Shown: positions 13,856 through 26,624, numbered from the stretch's first letter. The stretch: 64,000 nucleotides of DNA from Prostheceraeus crozeri (GCA_907163375.1 CAJQUW010007896.1:1-64000); one strand, 5' to 3'. Translations and numbers: made by a program. Notes: generated by a model from the sequence alone, not told the origin.

Positions 13856-14105
13856 CACTGTAAACTGCACAGTACGAAAGCTGGCTGATTTTGGCGACGA
13901 AATCGAGCCAAAAAACGAGAATGACAACCTGTGTGAAAGAACTATTGTTCGTGTTCATCTTACCTGAGCGTGATTTATCGACAAGGAAGGCAAGTCGCTT
14001 TCGCAGCTTATGAACACAGCAGCAATACTTTCTCACACTTTGTTATTCTGGCTTTGCAATTGAGCTTCGTAAGTAGCTTTGGTGTCTGTCGCACAGTTAA
14101 CGGTG
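13856..14105. mobile_element. short palindromic MITE, copy 1
   Basis: The sequence begins CACTGTAAACTGCACAGTACG and ends GTCGCACAGTTAACGGTG, so the halves pair. A core of GAAAGAACTATTGTTCGTGTT is shared with copies at 15171-15440 and 24875-25138. The length is about 250 bp and no coding sequence is present. Confidence 0.6.
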
Positions 14106-15170
14106 TGGTCAAATTCGATGGTAATTCTCTGAACAGCTGCTTAATCAACTCAGATGTATAATTATTGCCATCATTTTAAGTTCACATGTGAATTGACTAA
14201 CCATTTCGAACAAAGCTTCACCATAAAATGAAAAAATGCTATAAAAATAGGAGATCAATTATAACAGAGAAATGCATTCCAGTCGCTAGGGAGACTTAAC
14301 ATCAAAATACTCTTTGTGATAAAACAACAATTGATAAACTCAGGAGTGTGTGGTGTTCATTGATATTTACCAACTACAAAATCTCTAAAAACAACATGTC
14401 GAAGATATGGATACAAAAAATAAATGTCTGAATGTCTGATATGCAGGCGTTTACAAAATTAAGCATAGAAATCCGAAAACACACGATTGTTGTCTCAATG
14501 CTTTCGCCAGTTATGCCCATGCGTTGTACACTTCATAACTTCTAATTCCCAGCAAATATGCGAGTCATATACATGTACATTAGTAAAGCAAATATAATAA
14601 CCACGAATCTTTTCGAGAACGACAGTGTATCAGTACATCAAGCTCCAAGCGTTCTAACTACACCCCTTGTCTATTTTACGACACAAGACAATTTTGCTGA
14701 TTTTTTGCACCATGTTGACCATGTCCATGGTTCTACTGACATAAATTACTGACAATGTTTGGCCATTGGTCCAAAATATGAGAGGAATTATGTGAAATAA
14801 TATATTGACTTTGATTCGATGTATTGCTATCGGCCTGGTTAACGCATGTTGGTGTATTCGATAACCGTGGTGCATTTTTGCTGTAAAACTCGATTATTTT
14901 CACAATCAAATGCGTTTGGAAGGTGAATCACAAACTTCCAAGCAACCATTGAAGTTATGACTTATATTTCCATTGTGGGAATGTTGCGAGTTACGGCATG
15001 TCTAAGAGAATATTGTTATTGAGGAAGTACTGGTTTTGTAAATGTCAGCCATCGATAATATTTTAGGCTAAATACGCATGCCCATAAATATTAACCAACA
15101 ATAATTATCCTACATAATTTATGTAGCGATGTTGTAATGAGTGGCTCCCATAGTGCTGCACAGCAAGCTG
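14106..15170. other. intergenic sequence between two MITE copies
   Basis: AT-rich DNA between two copies of the same MITE family. No supported coding exon was found. Confidence 0.3.
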
Positions 15171-15440
15171 CAGACTGTAAACTGTTGAGTACGAGACCCA
15201 GCTGATTTTGTCTACGAAACCAGACTACAAAACGAGAATAACAAAATGTATGAAAGTACTTTTGTTCGTGTTCATTCTCTGTTCTCCTATTGGCTTATTC
15301 GTGATTTCGTACCCCAACCTGGTTTATCCAATATGAGGGCAAGTCATTTTCGCAGATGATGGGCATGAACAATGAAGCAGTTTGTGATTCTCATTTTGGA
15401 CATCGGCTTCGTCAGCTTTTTTAACATCTCACAGTCTACA
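15171..15440. mobile_element. short palindromic MITE, copy 2
   Basis: CAGACTGTAAACTG at the left pairs with CACAGTCTACA at the right. Inside, AAAACGAGAATAACAAAATG on the left arm is answered by GTGATTCTCATTTTGGACATC on the right arm. The core GAAAGTACTTTTGTTCGTGTT matches copies 1 and 3. Confidence 0.7.
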
Positions 15441-16018
15441 ATGCAAGATGGAACGCAACGTACAAACGAGATGTACAAAACCTCTAAATGGTTCTTCATT
15501 CACTAAAATAGGCGATTTTTCTTCCCATTGGAAACTAAACTTGGCCCAAAAGGGGGTGTATTGAACGAGCTTGTTTCTGTACATTTATGTGTTGAAACGG
15601 TGCTACTTCTCCTGAAGAGAGGCTGCGACATGCGCTGTTTTTCTTGAATACTCTAATTGGGCATTGATTTTGTTTCCATGAGCAATAACGAATCGCAACT
15701 GGAATTAGTAAACAGGAATGGTTAATTCCTACATCGCTTTCTCAACGCACAGTTCAAATAAGTTCATTTTTCTTGGAGAAGTCTGACATCTATGCTTTCG
15801 GATTTCTGCACTTGGATGATCTCGTTAAAATCGTCAAGAAATACAACTGGCCAATGAAATGACAAGTGATGGACATTAAGCAAAAGATAAATGATTCCAA
15901 CAATCAAACTTGATGACGTTATACGCCATTCTTAGAGGTGGCTTGAATTCCGAATATTCGGAGAAATCATGTACAAGGTGAGCGTGGGTATTCCCTTAAC
16001 TGCTTGAGAAGAGATTAT
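15441..16018 (-). other. region downstream of the HCN stop codon, likely 3' UTR
   Basis: This lies directly downstream of the HCN stop on the minus strand, so its right part should be 3' UTR. I could not place a polyadenylation signal with confidence. Confidence 0.3.
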
Positions 16019-16662
16019 CTACATGGGCGTCTCATTTTCACCATGGGAGGTCTGTGGTTGGATCTCGTCATTGGAAGGGGTGGTAGGGCTCGTTGGGGAG
16101 CTTGGGAAATACGGTGAGGTAGGACTGGACGTTGGACTACCAAAACAAGAAGACGAGGAGCGAGTTCTTTTCTCTGACCCCGACCCAACACATAAGGAGT
16201 TTTTTGGACTATTGGACGTGCAGTGCTCTTTATCAGCAGCACTTGTAGAAGCGGCATTATTATTGTTCGTATTGCTAGATTGAGCTTGATTCGAGGATGA
16301 AGACTTGGGCTTGCTTAATCCAAGTTTCTGCAGTCCTAATTTCACCACAGACTTCCTACGTTTCTCTTTTTCAGGCGGCGGTTCGTGTTCAGAATCACTG
16401 TCGGACACGTCCGGCGTCGCTGAAGATACAATCTCTTTCACGAGGGATAAATCATCTTTGAGGTTAGCTCGAGTACTAACCAACGATGGATTCTGTCCGA
16501 TTTTGGACAACCTCTCAGCCGCAATGCTCTCCATTGTACGCCGCATTAGCGGATAATGCTCCAAGACGGAGAGGAAATGCACGCGATCAAGCGAGTAGAG
16601 ATTACAGTAAGTTTCCGCGCGGACACTGGCAACCCGTTTGGCGTTTGTAAGCAAGCAGATTT
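16019..16662 (-). CDS. HCN: HCN channel, last exon: end of CNBD and cytoplasmic C-terminus
   Basis: The acceptor CTCTTTTCAG precedes the exon start at 16662. The first two bases (AA) complete a split Glu codon from the previous exon, giving FGEICLLT across the junction, a core CNBD motif. The exon continues NAKRVASVRAETYCNLYSL, the phosphate-binding cassette and following beta strands. The Arg that binds the cyclic-nucleotide phosphate is present. The neighbouring position is Val, whereas mammalian HCN channels have Thr. Next comes the C-helix region (HYPLMRRTMESIAAERLSKIG). A low-complexity tail rich in Ser, Pro, Asn and Glu ends in GENETPM and a TAG at 16019-16021. The tail is short compared with vertebrate HCN proteins. 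The exon contributes 213 residues. Confidence 0.95.
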
Positions 16663-18917
16663 CTGAAAAGAGAAATAACCTTGAATAATTTCATCTTGCA
16701 AGTGGCAATAGGTCAGCTACGTAAATTCACTAATGAAATAATTAATAGAAGAGACAGCGAGAGATGAAAACTCTATCTGACTTGTGCATCGCTGAGTTCA
16801 TCAAATGATGTAATACAGATTGCTTACTCATTTAGAAGTAAGAAGAGGATGATTATATATAAGTTGCACAATAATCGTCAACTGTATGAAAGATAAAGAT
16901 GGATCGACATTTGGTAAGCACCGCGATTGAGCCAGATAATACTGTTTGACTTAAAGCGTCGACCATTAGATCGACGCGTGCCGCGCGCCTACCCCTTGCC
17001 AATATTGTTACTCGTCTAAAAACGATGAAAATAGGGCAGAAAATATATTTCGGTCTTCTTCCGACCTTCTTCTGTGGTGAATACACAGTGAAGATTCAAG
17101 TAAAGCTTGAAACATAGTGATGAATCAGGCTGCCGAGACTTTTGCTGCGTTTCTAAGGGAAAGACGTCGATCTTGAGCATTGTCGCAATTCAGAGCAAAG
17201 ATCTATTGAATGCGATGCAGTTCACGCAAAGTGCAAAGAAGCACCGGTCAATCACATTGCGAACAAGCATCACATGGCCTAGCAAAGCAGTGGTAAGTCA
17301 CAAAAGCATAAAAATCGGAAGTGATAGAGATATCTATGCGAATCCTAAGAGGCGCATGCTGCTGATACGAAAATAATGCTATAAATGTTAAAACTAGGAG
17401 AATAAAACACTCACACAGAAAGCTGCACAGCAAAAACTGCCCAAATGTTCCAAATATGTTTACACAGAAAATAAAGGAATAGTATTAAAATAAGATTCTT
17501 GTTTGAGAATTGCAGGAGCGCTTGGGCTATAAGTGAGAATTAGTGAGATAAATTCACTTGTTATCTAAAGCAAGGAACTATTGAAAAATAGCATAAGTCA
17601 CCAGAATTCAAGAGACTTACGTGAATTCCGGAGATTTATGCTATTGTTCAGTTGTACTTTGCATCCATAGAAGTAAACTGTTTATCTGTTTTATTGTTGT
17701 CAATTTCTATGTTTGCATCTGATAACAGGTGAAGAATCTTGCTATTTTGACTTAGCGCGTACTTGACAAAGACATGTGATTTTTCCTTCCAATATATATT
17801 GACCGGTGCATCTGTTTTCAATGCATTATGCGCGACCATTGCATCGCATTTGCTAGAAAATTGCTCTGAATTTCGCCAATACTCAACCGACATTTGTCTC
17901 TAAAAAATGCAGCATGAAATCTGAATGATTTCAACAGTCCCTTTTCAAGGCCTTAAAATTCTGACATCGCTTTCAAATCATTGAATCGAAACTCAATCAA
18001 TGAATGCAGATTCTAGACAACAATCGCCTTTCTTGCAAGACTTGCTTGTTTTTATAATTTGGATTATCAATGTCATTGATGATAGCCATGGGTCAGGAAT
18101 CAAGAATCAATCAATTATAGTAGAGAAGATTTACGAAGATTCAGTGTGTTGATGGAGTCAACGAAGTATTCACAGTCGCTGAGTGATGTTCGATCTCCGT
18201 CGTTTCCATGGTCTGATTGACCAGTTGCTGGTCTTCATTGCTGATCAACCAGACGTAATGTTGAAACGATGGAGGTCGGACAGTGCATCATTCACTCTGA
18301 ATGAGCATATTCAGGTATTGTCTTTTAGCGAAAAATATATGAAGAGTCAAGTTGGCGATCATGTTTTTCAAGTATTGCATAAATTGACGCAATTAATTTC
18401 GTCAGGTAGATACAATTTTTGGATTTTTATCCCATTCATATAGTCTCCTGACCTTGTCCGCCCGTCCACCTCCGTCCGCCTATTGTCTGGACACGAATCC
18501 TCCTATCCGCTGGATGGAACCGCGTAAAACAGCAACAACCTTAAAGTACAATTATCAATTCTCGTGCATCCATCCTAGAATTCTATCTACCTGAAGCTAG
18601 TCACTAGTTGCAGCAGAAATCAGATGTGATCTGCGATCTCAAACTGGACTCTTCTCAGCATTATATGCTCACTACGGCTCCGCGTATTCGTTTCTTAATT
18701 CCTCGCAAAAGGCTATACCGAAACGTTGGATTATTTTTCTATAAATGCGGTCCTGTAGTAATGGCAAATTTGTAATAAATTATCTTTTAGATTCATGGCT
18801 GACTTATCGCCCAGTTAGCGGCCTTGGTTTTTCCTTGCTTTCGTGGACTCAAAGATTTCATACAGAGAAATCATGTTTAGCAATTAGTTCTGTTGAAGCA
18901 CTTCGTGGCCTTAATGA

Positions 18918-19260
18918 ATCTTGCAATAAAGTGTAAACAAATAAGCTGATTTGTCAAGTATATATATATATGTATATAATAAAAAGGTATTAATGGGAGA
19001 TTGAGTGAAAAATTTAATAGACGATTGTAGTTTGTTAATAATTTTCGCCCTAGAAATTTTGATGTCTATGATCAACGGATATCTACAAGATATTATTAAC
19101 ATTCATGATTGCCTATGTCCATGATAAATAGACTAAAATCTATGTAACATGTGCTCTGATGTAATTTCAAAAATTATAGATCATTATTCCCTTGAGAAGT
19201 CCGTAAACGGATGCTATCGGCAGGGATACCTCTTCGTTTTTGATTATTCTTCATTTGGAA

Positions 19261-19297
<37 letters not shown>

Positions 19298-19335
19298 CAA
19301 ATCAGTTTAATTGTTTACACTTTATTGCAAGATTT
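18918..19335. mobile_element. AT-rich MITE/foldback with inverted ends
   Basis: GAATCTTGCAATAAAGTGTA near 18918 reappears inverted at 19315-19335, and ATAAGCTGATTTGTCA pairs with TGACAAATCAGTTTAAT. The arms run into TA repeats on both inner sides. The length is about 418 bp and no coding sequence is present. Confidence 0.75.
19266..19296. repeat. (TA)n microsatellite
   Basis: About 15 uninterrupted TA units lie on the inner edge of the right arm of the MITE. A shorter run lies at 18959-18980 on the opposite arm. Confidence 0.95.
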
Positions 19336-19701
19336 CGCAATTAGGCTTTCATATTACGCCACTGCTTCGTAAACGATGCAATAGAATGCATATTATCTGA
19401 ATAAGCATGTCATGATCTCTAACTACAATGATATTGTCATTTTCAATTTATATCGTCTAAAAAATCACTTAGGAACTCAATAATGCACTCAATCCGATTG
19501 CGTTATGTAACTTGGCGTAATCATGTGTCGGCCTACATGTATGTTGAAATCTGATTACATAATAGCAATTTGACATGTGATGACAACAAAGGAATCGCCT
19601 ACATTCATCTAGAATTATCAAAAGCAGATTATGCATGCAAAGCACTTATACGACGCCTTAAAAGATATCATGTTATCTAAGAAAATGATTTAATATTTAG
19701 T

Positions 19702-20212
19702 GATTATTTATATAACAATATAGATAAACATATGATAATATGTAGTATATACACGTAGTTGCAATAACAGTTATAATTAATAGTATAATTATAATATAGT
19801 ATGCAATTGATAACAATGATATAAAATAAAAAACAAATTGTAGCATATTTATTCAGTCACTTTTCTTAGAAATCTTACTGAGATTGCCACACATGCGAAG
19901 TAGTGTTTGAAAATAGTAACCAGCAGTTCATCTGTGAGTATACAGAAGTTGACAGAAGATTATTTATATAATAATATAGATAGACAATATGATAATACAT
20001 AGCATATAGTTGCAGTTATATTTATAATTAATAGTATAATTATAACATAGCATGTAATTAATGACAATGATGTATAATAAGAAAATAGCAAATTATATTT
20101 ATTCAGTAGCTTTTTTCAGAGATCTCACTGAGATTGCCACACAAGCGAAGTAGTGTTTGAAAATAGTAACCATCAATTCATCAGTGAGTATACAGAAGTT
20201 GGCAGAAAAGAT
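19702..20212. repeat. tandem duplication of a 256-bp unit
   Basis: GATTATTTATATAACAATAT begins at 19702 and, with one change, again at 19958. Both units end with a matched segment containing CTGAGATTGCCACACATGCG and GTGAGTATACAGAAGTTG. The copies differ by scattered substitutions and small indels, so the duplication is not recent. Confidence 0.9.
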
Positions 20213-20734
20213 TTTTTGCATCACGCCGATAATAGTGAAATGAGGGGCTATTAAGCCATTCCAATATCCTATATTGTGTAGTTCATGCACGTTAATTTGC
20301 TTTTCAATATTCGTGATAAACTTGAAAAATGGTTCTAAGTTCTTTAATCATTTACAGGATTTGATCCTTCATCATGTTATCTTTGATTAGAATCGTCAAC
20401 ATATTCAATAACATGCATAAGTCAGAGAAAGTGTATCTATCTATCTATATATATAAAGTGTATATATAAGAGATATGTCATCAACTAGTGACAATTTACC
20501 TGGTGAAAGTCGTCGAGATGAATATGTTTTCTAACCGCAATAATGAGGGCTCTGTCCAGTAATTTGGCATCACATTACCGCTTCCTCGGCAGTTTGTGAA
20601 ATAATTAGAAATTAATGGATCAGATCATTCTTGATCAGACTCTTCACACATCTAGTTTCTCAGTTGCTCACTGATTAAATTTTCACTTTGTGATCTTTAT
20701 TTAGAAACTAGGAGAATAACGTTGGCCTACTCAC

Positions 20735-20978
20735 CTCCGAAATACGATCCATCTGACAAACTGGTTGCGACTTCACCATCCTTTGTAATGATATCTACAA
20801 TTCCTTCCTGAATGAAATACATGCGCATGCCCAATGTGCCTTCTTTGATGATGAGATCACCGGGCTGAAACACCTCGAATTGGAGCTTGGTCACCACCTC
20901 CGATACGAAATCATGATCAGCATAGGTGAAGAAAGGAACCGCTGCGACCAATGCCCGACAATTGTAATTGATGACTTG
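20735..20978 (-). CDS. HCN: HCN channel exon: CNBD A-helix and beta roll
   Basis: The acceptor TTATTTTCAG is followed at 20978 by CAA GTC ATC, and the donor GTGAGT begins at 20734 after the first base of a Glu codon. The 244-bp exon encodes [17 protein letters not shown] (CNBD A-helix), then [19 protein letters not shown] and [16 protein letters not shown], ending LSDGSYFG. These are the diagnostic HCN CNBD beta-roll motifs. From memory, the vertebrate exon is 241 bp, so this one carries one extra codon, in the loop before SDGSYFG. The sea-urchin SPIH channel as I recall it shares that longer loop. Confidence 0.96.
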
Positions 20979-22719
20979 CTGAAAATAAGAATGAATCAGT
21001 TTGAAGATCAAGTTTGACTGAAAACCAAGAAAAGAGGGAGACAGACCCCGCCTTGTCGCTCGCACTGGTTTTCAAACCAAAGTACTTTGCAATTTAGGAG
21101 TGACTTTCAAATACATTTTTCTTCAGCTCCTTTCCATCATATTGCTCTGTTTAATTAAGGGAATGAGAGAGATATTGAGAAGAGGTTGTAGACGGTGCCA
21201 CGCACCCTTTCGTCCATAAAACTGTTATTTCTTTTAGAAAGAATAAACTCATTTGAGCTTTGAGCTTAGAGTCGAATCTTAGAAAAATTGATTACATGAA
21301 CTTGGAGGCAAGGAAAGACGATTATTTCTCAATTCATGAACAAAACGTTTGTATAGAGGGGTCCATCATGAATGATTTATTGAAATATTCCCTATTAAAA
21401 CATTGATATCCGATTTTGTTTTGATCAATAATATTTTTTTCGTCGAACAGACAATTTTAAAGGAATATCTAAAAGTGCTAGTGAATTTTAATTGACGTTA
21501 ATAAAAGGCAAATAATTTCGAAAAATACGCTTACATCGGCTTTGTGCACGTATCTTTTTGCATTCTGCATTTTTATTATATTTTGTGGTATTTATTCCGA
21601 CTTCAACGATTAATGCAGCTGCAAATCATTCAAACAAAAAGCTTGTCAATTTGACTTTCATACATTCTTATTCATGTAAAAGTTTTCCTTTGTTGGAGAA
21701 CAAAATTGTGTTGATTCAGTCATAATCGGATCATTAATCGAAACTTTTGCGTTTCTGTTTGATACTATAACTGGAGAAAAAGTCGATAAGGCAGGTCTGC
21801 AATGAAGACTCTGACGCAGATGCGTGTGATGAAACATTTGTGTCAACAAAGAACTTGGCAGCATCATAATAGGGAGTCCTCACTTGATGAATAGTTGAAT
21901 AATAACATGAGTGGTCAGTAGGTGGAAAGGAATGTATAGGTTGATAGCACAGTAGGGTGCCGGATCAAGTTCTGTTGACGCGAAGACAGACTGGAAAAAG
22001 ATGAAACGCGAGTATGGTAATCCGGGACAACAAAGAGTTTTTGACCAAGAGGAGACATGACGGAACGGGAGGGGGAAGAAGCATGTGATTAAAGGAAGTC
22101 GTAAAGAAAGGCTATGCTTTATGTCTAACTCACCCGTCCTTTTCTGCTATTTGCAGTTCATCAAATCAAGACACGACACGGTCAAAAAAAATTCGAAGGA
22201 TCCAGGAAACGGAAGACGCCAAAGTTAAACAATTACCCTAGTGGAGAATCTTGTAAATAATTAGGTAATTAAAAGTCGTGAACGAATGAATATAAAGTAA
22301 TACTGACAACATAGAGTAACCTACTCTAGTATAGAGCAGGTACTGAAATACGTATAAAGGCAAGTCTACTCAACTGAAGACGGTAAGGGAAATAAATTAA
22401 TACTTATAAACGATTAAATTTTTATCAAATAAGAACTTTAATAAGAGTTCGTCATGGACCTGACGAGAAGCTAACTAAAAATAACAAAAGGTGAAAATTA
22501 GAAACCTAAAAAACCAAAAATTAAGTTTGCTATGTATGGAGTCATCAAGGAGGAACCATGTGGCTGCATGAAGCAAGGTTTCGGTCCCTAACCTCCAACC
22601 TATACCACATGGCGGGGCCAGGTCAACCATATCGAATGTACGATATGGAAGGTCTCTCCAAGCCTGAGGAAACATAGCAGAACCTAACCGAAAATAAAAT
22701 TTTTCTAATATATTAGGAC

Positions 22720-23590
22720 AAAAGGACGCACTTGAAACTAGAAGAGGTTATCTTAGCCCAACATGCCAATGATGGATGGCATCTGGCGGGGCGAAAAACA
22801 ACCAAACTTAAAAACGAGGAACCTATTCTTAGAGAAGGACTTAATGCAAGAATTAACCAGCAAATTATTCTTATAACCCCGTCCTTTAAAGATATCAAAA
22901 ATGCCCTTAGCTCTTGATGTGAAGGCGGAAGCATCAGATGAAATCCTGGCGAATGTGATGAGTTGGGCAGCAAAGATGTTTAAGCCAGTGTTCAAAGGCA
23001 TGTTACTCTCGGGGAAAGTATACAGCACCACTGGGAAGCTGAACTCATCAACCTTATGGTAAACCTCTGTGATATATTGGCCACCATCTTCGATCCTGAT
23101 TTTCACATCTAAATAATTAACACATTTGTTGTTGTCCCCGCTTCTGCTAGCCAAGAGATCTACCGGGTAGATTTCAGGAAGGATCTTATCAAAGAATGTT
23201 GTTGAAGTTAAACACACAAATGTCATCGACATACCTAGTGGTACGAGAGAGAAGTTTGGCTAAGCCAAATCTCTTACTCGCTAGGAGCCCCCTCACAAAA
23301 TTAAACTCCCTGTAAGCCAAAAACAGGTCAGCTAAGAGCGAGCTGGAATTCCCACCCATAGGTATGCCTCGTATTTGCTTGAAGACAAGTCCCCCGAAAG
23401 TGACAAAAGTGTTATCCAGGATAAAACTTATTGCATTAAGGAATTGGGTTTTGGACCAGCAGTGATACCCTCAGTATTTTTTATTCGAGAAGAAAGTTCT
23501 ATAGTAGCCAATGCAAATAAAGCTCTTGGAACTGCTAAAAATTAACTCACATAAGTCTTTCAAGGACTCCATAACCTGGAGTCCAAACAA
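22720..23590 (-). pseudogene. Penelope-like reverse transcriptase fragment
   Basis: Read on the minus strand, 23590 to about 23240 gives an RT palm: FILDNTFVTFGG, KQIRGIPMGGNSSSLLADLF and TTRYVDDICVFN. YVDD is the catalytic Asp pair and GIPMGGNSS is the motif before it. A frameshift near 23230 shifts the frame. The next one (23232-22753) continues the thumb side with YPVDLLASR, NYLDVKIRIEDGGQYITEVY, HKVDEFSFPVVLYTFPESN and NIFAAQLITFARISS. This arrangement is typical of Penelope-like retroelements. No GIY-YIG endonuclease follows within this copy. At least one frameshift makes it inactive. Confidence 0.8.
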
Positions 23591-24874
23591 ACAACATGAG
23601 CAACAGATTATACCACAGATTAAGTGAAATCTGGCTGGTTATGCTCTATCAGATACGGTCACTCGATTACGACGATCAGTGATCCAATGAGATAATGGAT
23701 TACTCAAGATATTCAATATCATAGAACAAATCATGTTGTTTTCAACAACAGAAGTTCTTCAGTTAGATTCACTTAGGACAGTTGTTCACTAACAAGAGTC
23801 ATTGATAATTTCGTTTATGAGTATAGTCCGAAGCGCGGAGCGCATTTGGGTCAGCGCAACTTGGTATCAATAAAGTAAATAGAATAATTAAATATTGAGT
23901 TGCATCCTCAGTTGAAAAATGGGAACAGACTTGAATAGCTGCCATTTCATCCAATATCAGGAATCATTAGCAGGCCTAGTTCACATCTATTAGCATCGAC
24001 ACAACCCCTTATTTAAAGTTGCATCCAAACCCTGGTAAATTTTAGATGCGCAATTAGTGAATTTCGACTGGCACTACTTTCAAACATCAACTAAGTAGTA
24101 CGAAGCAGCAAATGCAATTATTCAACCTCATCTACATGCACGGTGGAAAGCGATAGTCTTTATGCCCAATTACAATCAGCAGAGAGAACTCGCACGCTTT
24201 CATGTCTAGAAAGATCAAATTGGAGAAACAGGATCAAATTCTGAAAATTCATCATTGCACGAGTTCCATCGGTGCGAAAAGATTTGTTTAGGTGCATCTG
24301 CACTATTCATCCGACTGTCTTTGATGTGTTTTTTTCATTAGTTTATCTCAGATTTCTTCATGATCATCTGATACGACAGAGTTTGGATTACAAAATGTTT
24401 TCTCAACAAAACAAGGTCCAGACGGCGGAAAGACATCTGTTATAGCAAAAAATCATCATTATCTTTTACAGAACAGACAATTGTCTATGAGAAAGAAGAA
24501 CTTTCAGCTATTTTCGCAGAATATTAAACAAAAGTTTTTAACTTATTCCCACACAGAAATAGCTGTCAGCTGTTCCTGATGACAAAAGGGAGAAATGTCA
24601 AGTAGTCTAAGTTGAGATCTTACATGAAATCAAAGACAAGTAGAAGTTTGATACAAAAAAACGTTTACAACTTCATGCCTCAACTACATACTTATGCTTC
24701 GCAGCACGATGTGCAAGGGATGAAAAACAACGGTACGACTGTGAGTGATCCACTGGTAGATTGGCTACGATTTCGAATGAAACGATGCTCTGCCCTGTAC
24801 ATTGCTGCATGGTGAACGGAGTTGACCTGCAGCAAAGTGATCAAATCCTCAATGTGATGATTGGGAGCAGAAAT

Positions 24875-25138
24875 CTACAGTACACTGTAGACTGTGCGAT
24901 ACCAGAGCTACTTACAAAACCGATGAACAAAGCGAGAACAAAAAATGTGCGAAAGCACTTTTGTTCGTGCTTACACACTACGAAAAGGATTGGCTTTCCT
25001 ATTGGATTAGCTCTATTCTCCTTCGTAGCGTATGAACACGAGAAATAGTCCTTCCGTACATTTTGTTATTCTCGTTTTGTACATCGGTTTCGTGGTCAAA
25101 ATCAGGCAGCTTTCGCACTCTACAGTTTACAGTAGAGA
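24875..25138. mobile_element. short palindromic MITE, copy 3
   Basis: CTACAGTACACTGTAGACTG at the left pairs with GCACTCTACAGTTTACAGTAGAG at the right. The inner arms GCGAGAACAAAAAATGTGCG and CATTTTGTTATTCTCGTTTTG also pair. The core GAAAGCACTTTTGTTCGTGCT is shared with the copies at 13856 and 15171. Confidence 0.75.
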
Positions 25139-25350
25139 TATAGTAGAGTGTATAATTACATTCCTTCTACGAGTGCCGCAGTTGTTCATTGATTTGAACC
25201 AGCACGTGACAGCTTGCGTGTCAAATTCACTTCATTGGGAAATGAAATCTGTAAGTTGCATGCTCTCCAATCCTGATCTCCCAGTCTACAACTTTCCGAT
25301 AGCGCAACGCACCAATGTGTAAGCAATGAAGAACTGCAACGCGACTGAGA

Positions 25351-25675
25351 TAGTCCGGCAGCCAGAGAGAGTTGCTGCAGGAAACGCGGTCGAGAATATT
25401 ATCCTCATGGCTGCTGCAAATCTTCACGTCTGCCGAGTCCTATCCTACTCCTCCTCTTGTCAGACGGGATCAAAGAAAACTCATGTAGATTCAATAGGAA
25501 GCAAGTAGAAGTGCTCGGTAAAAGTGAGATTATTCGCTATCATGTATATGCTTTATTATGATGAGTTCAATGTAATGGCAGAATTCTGCAGACGCACCGA
25601 TTCGTAGAGGGCATTCTATGAAATTCTCATTCTCAGCCTCGCTCCTGTAGAAACTCGCTCTTGCAGACAGAGTAA
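25351..25675. mobile_element. foldback element, short copy of the 44298-45015 family
   Basis: TAGTCCGGCAGCCAGAGAGA at 25351 is mirrored by CTCGCTCTTGCAGACAG ending near 25670. The stretch CGTCTGCCGAGTCCTATCC and GATCAAAGAAAACTCATG matches 44388-44455. It is an internally deleted relative. Confidence 0.6.
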
Positions 25676-26207
25676 AAGTGGTGGAATGTTTTAGACTTTC
25701 CTTCATCGCTAATTTTGAGTGTACTGCTTGAACTCTGTAAGCCAGATTCATCCGCAAGTCTTTTCGGTCGATGTTTTTCATAGATAAGTCTAGAAAAAAA
25801 TTCACCTAGTCAGACACATTAATAAGCGTTGGTATGAAAGGATCGTTCTACGGGACAGTGGAAGCAGCTTCTTCATCATCGATGAGTTAATTCCTCTTTA
25901 GAATTGTCCATTTCAAGATAAAAATGAAAATGAAAGAATATCGAATTTCTCACCATCTTGAAACGATGAAAAATCAAACTAAATCATCAACAAAATATGA
26001 GCATCCGTATATTCCAAGTTCTCAATGATTCCGTCCACTTATTTCCTTTCAAATTCACTGAAATTTCTATTCGATTGAAGATATTATCTCTGACCTTATA
26101 GCAAATTCATTTCATCAACAAAAATAACTACACGATCAGGAAGTGAAACTGAGAAAACGTGAGAGATAATTATCAACCTGGAACTGATGCGGAGAAAGAT
26201 ATCTCAC

Positions 26208-26354
26208 CTCTCGCAAGCATTCAGACAGTTCGCCAAGAATTGCATCTTCATCAAACATTTTGCCTTGATAGCGATGTTCGTAGTAGTTTGCTATTCGCTG
26301 ACGTAAAGCCCTGGGCAATTTGCGGTAAGCCATGTATTCTTCCACTTGCTTGAA
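26208..26354 (-). CDS. HCN: HCN channel exon: C-linker
   Basis: The acceptor TCTCTTTTCAG ends at 26355, the exon starts TTC AAG CAA at 26354, and the donor GTGAGA begins at 26207. The 147-bp phase-0 exon has 49 codons: [20 protein letters not shown], then [18 protein letters not shown] and [11 protein letters not shown]. These are helices A' to D' of the HCN C-linker, which carries ligand-induced movement from the CNBD to the S6 gate. Its length equals that of the corresponding vertebrate exon as I remember it. Confidence 0.97.
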
Positions 26355-26624
26355 CTGAAAAGAGAAATCGGAAAATTATGATAAAATTATTTCATTGAAG
26401 TGTGTCATAACATAGACTTCTCAGAAAAAGACCGTTAACACTCGTCCCTGTCGGAAATTTGCTAACTTTTATGGTACTTTGTTTTAATTAATGGGCTTTG
26501 CGCATTTAGCAACCACATTTTCCCTGAAAAGGGATGGAGGAAATGTCATACACATAAAAATAACACTATTCATAATCAAAAAACGCAATCAGTATTCACT
26601 TCAAGTCTTTTCCATCACACCCTT

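Larger units (their letters stand above)
16663..20734 (-). other. HCN intron between the two CNBD exons
   Basis: This phase-1 intron has its donor GTGAGT at 20734 and its acceptor ending CAG at 16663. It holds an AT-rich MITE (18918-19335), a (TA)n run (19266-19296), a 256-bp tandem duplication (19702-20212) and a TCTA/TATA microsatellite near 20430-20470. No other gene is supported. Confidence 0.8.
20979..26207 (-). other. HCN intron between C-linker and CNBD
   Basis: This phase-0 intron of 5.2 kb contains a Penelope-like reverse transcriptase relic (22720-23590), a short palindromic MITE (24875-25138) and a small foldback (25351-25675). The remainder is anonymous AT-rich DNA. Confidence 0.85.

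Noticed and set aside
16023-16556. Plus-strand open frames opposite the HCN last exon
   Set aside because: They are antisense shadows of the HCN CNBD/C-terminal exon, which is fixed by splice sites and homology.
18183-18443. 86-aa plus-strand frame (MMFDLRRFHGLIDQLLVF)
   Set aside because: No homology recognised, lies in an HCN intron, and has no supporting splice or promoter signal.
22732-22917. Plus-strand 61-aa frame
   Set aside because: Antisense of the Penelope RT relic; no independent motif.
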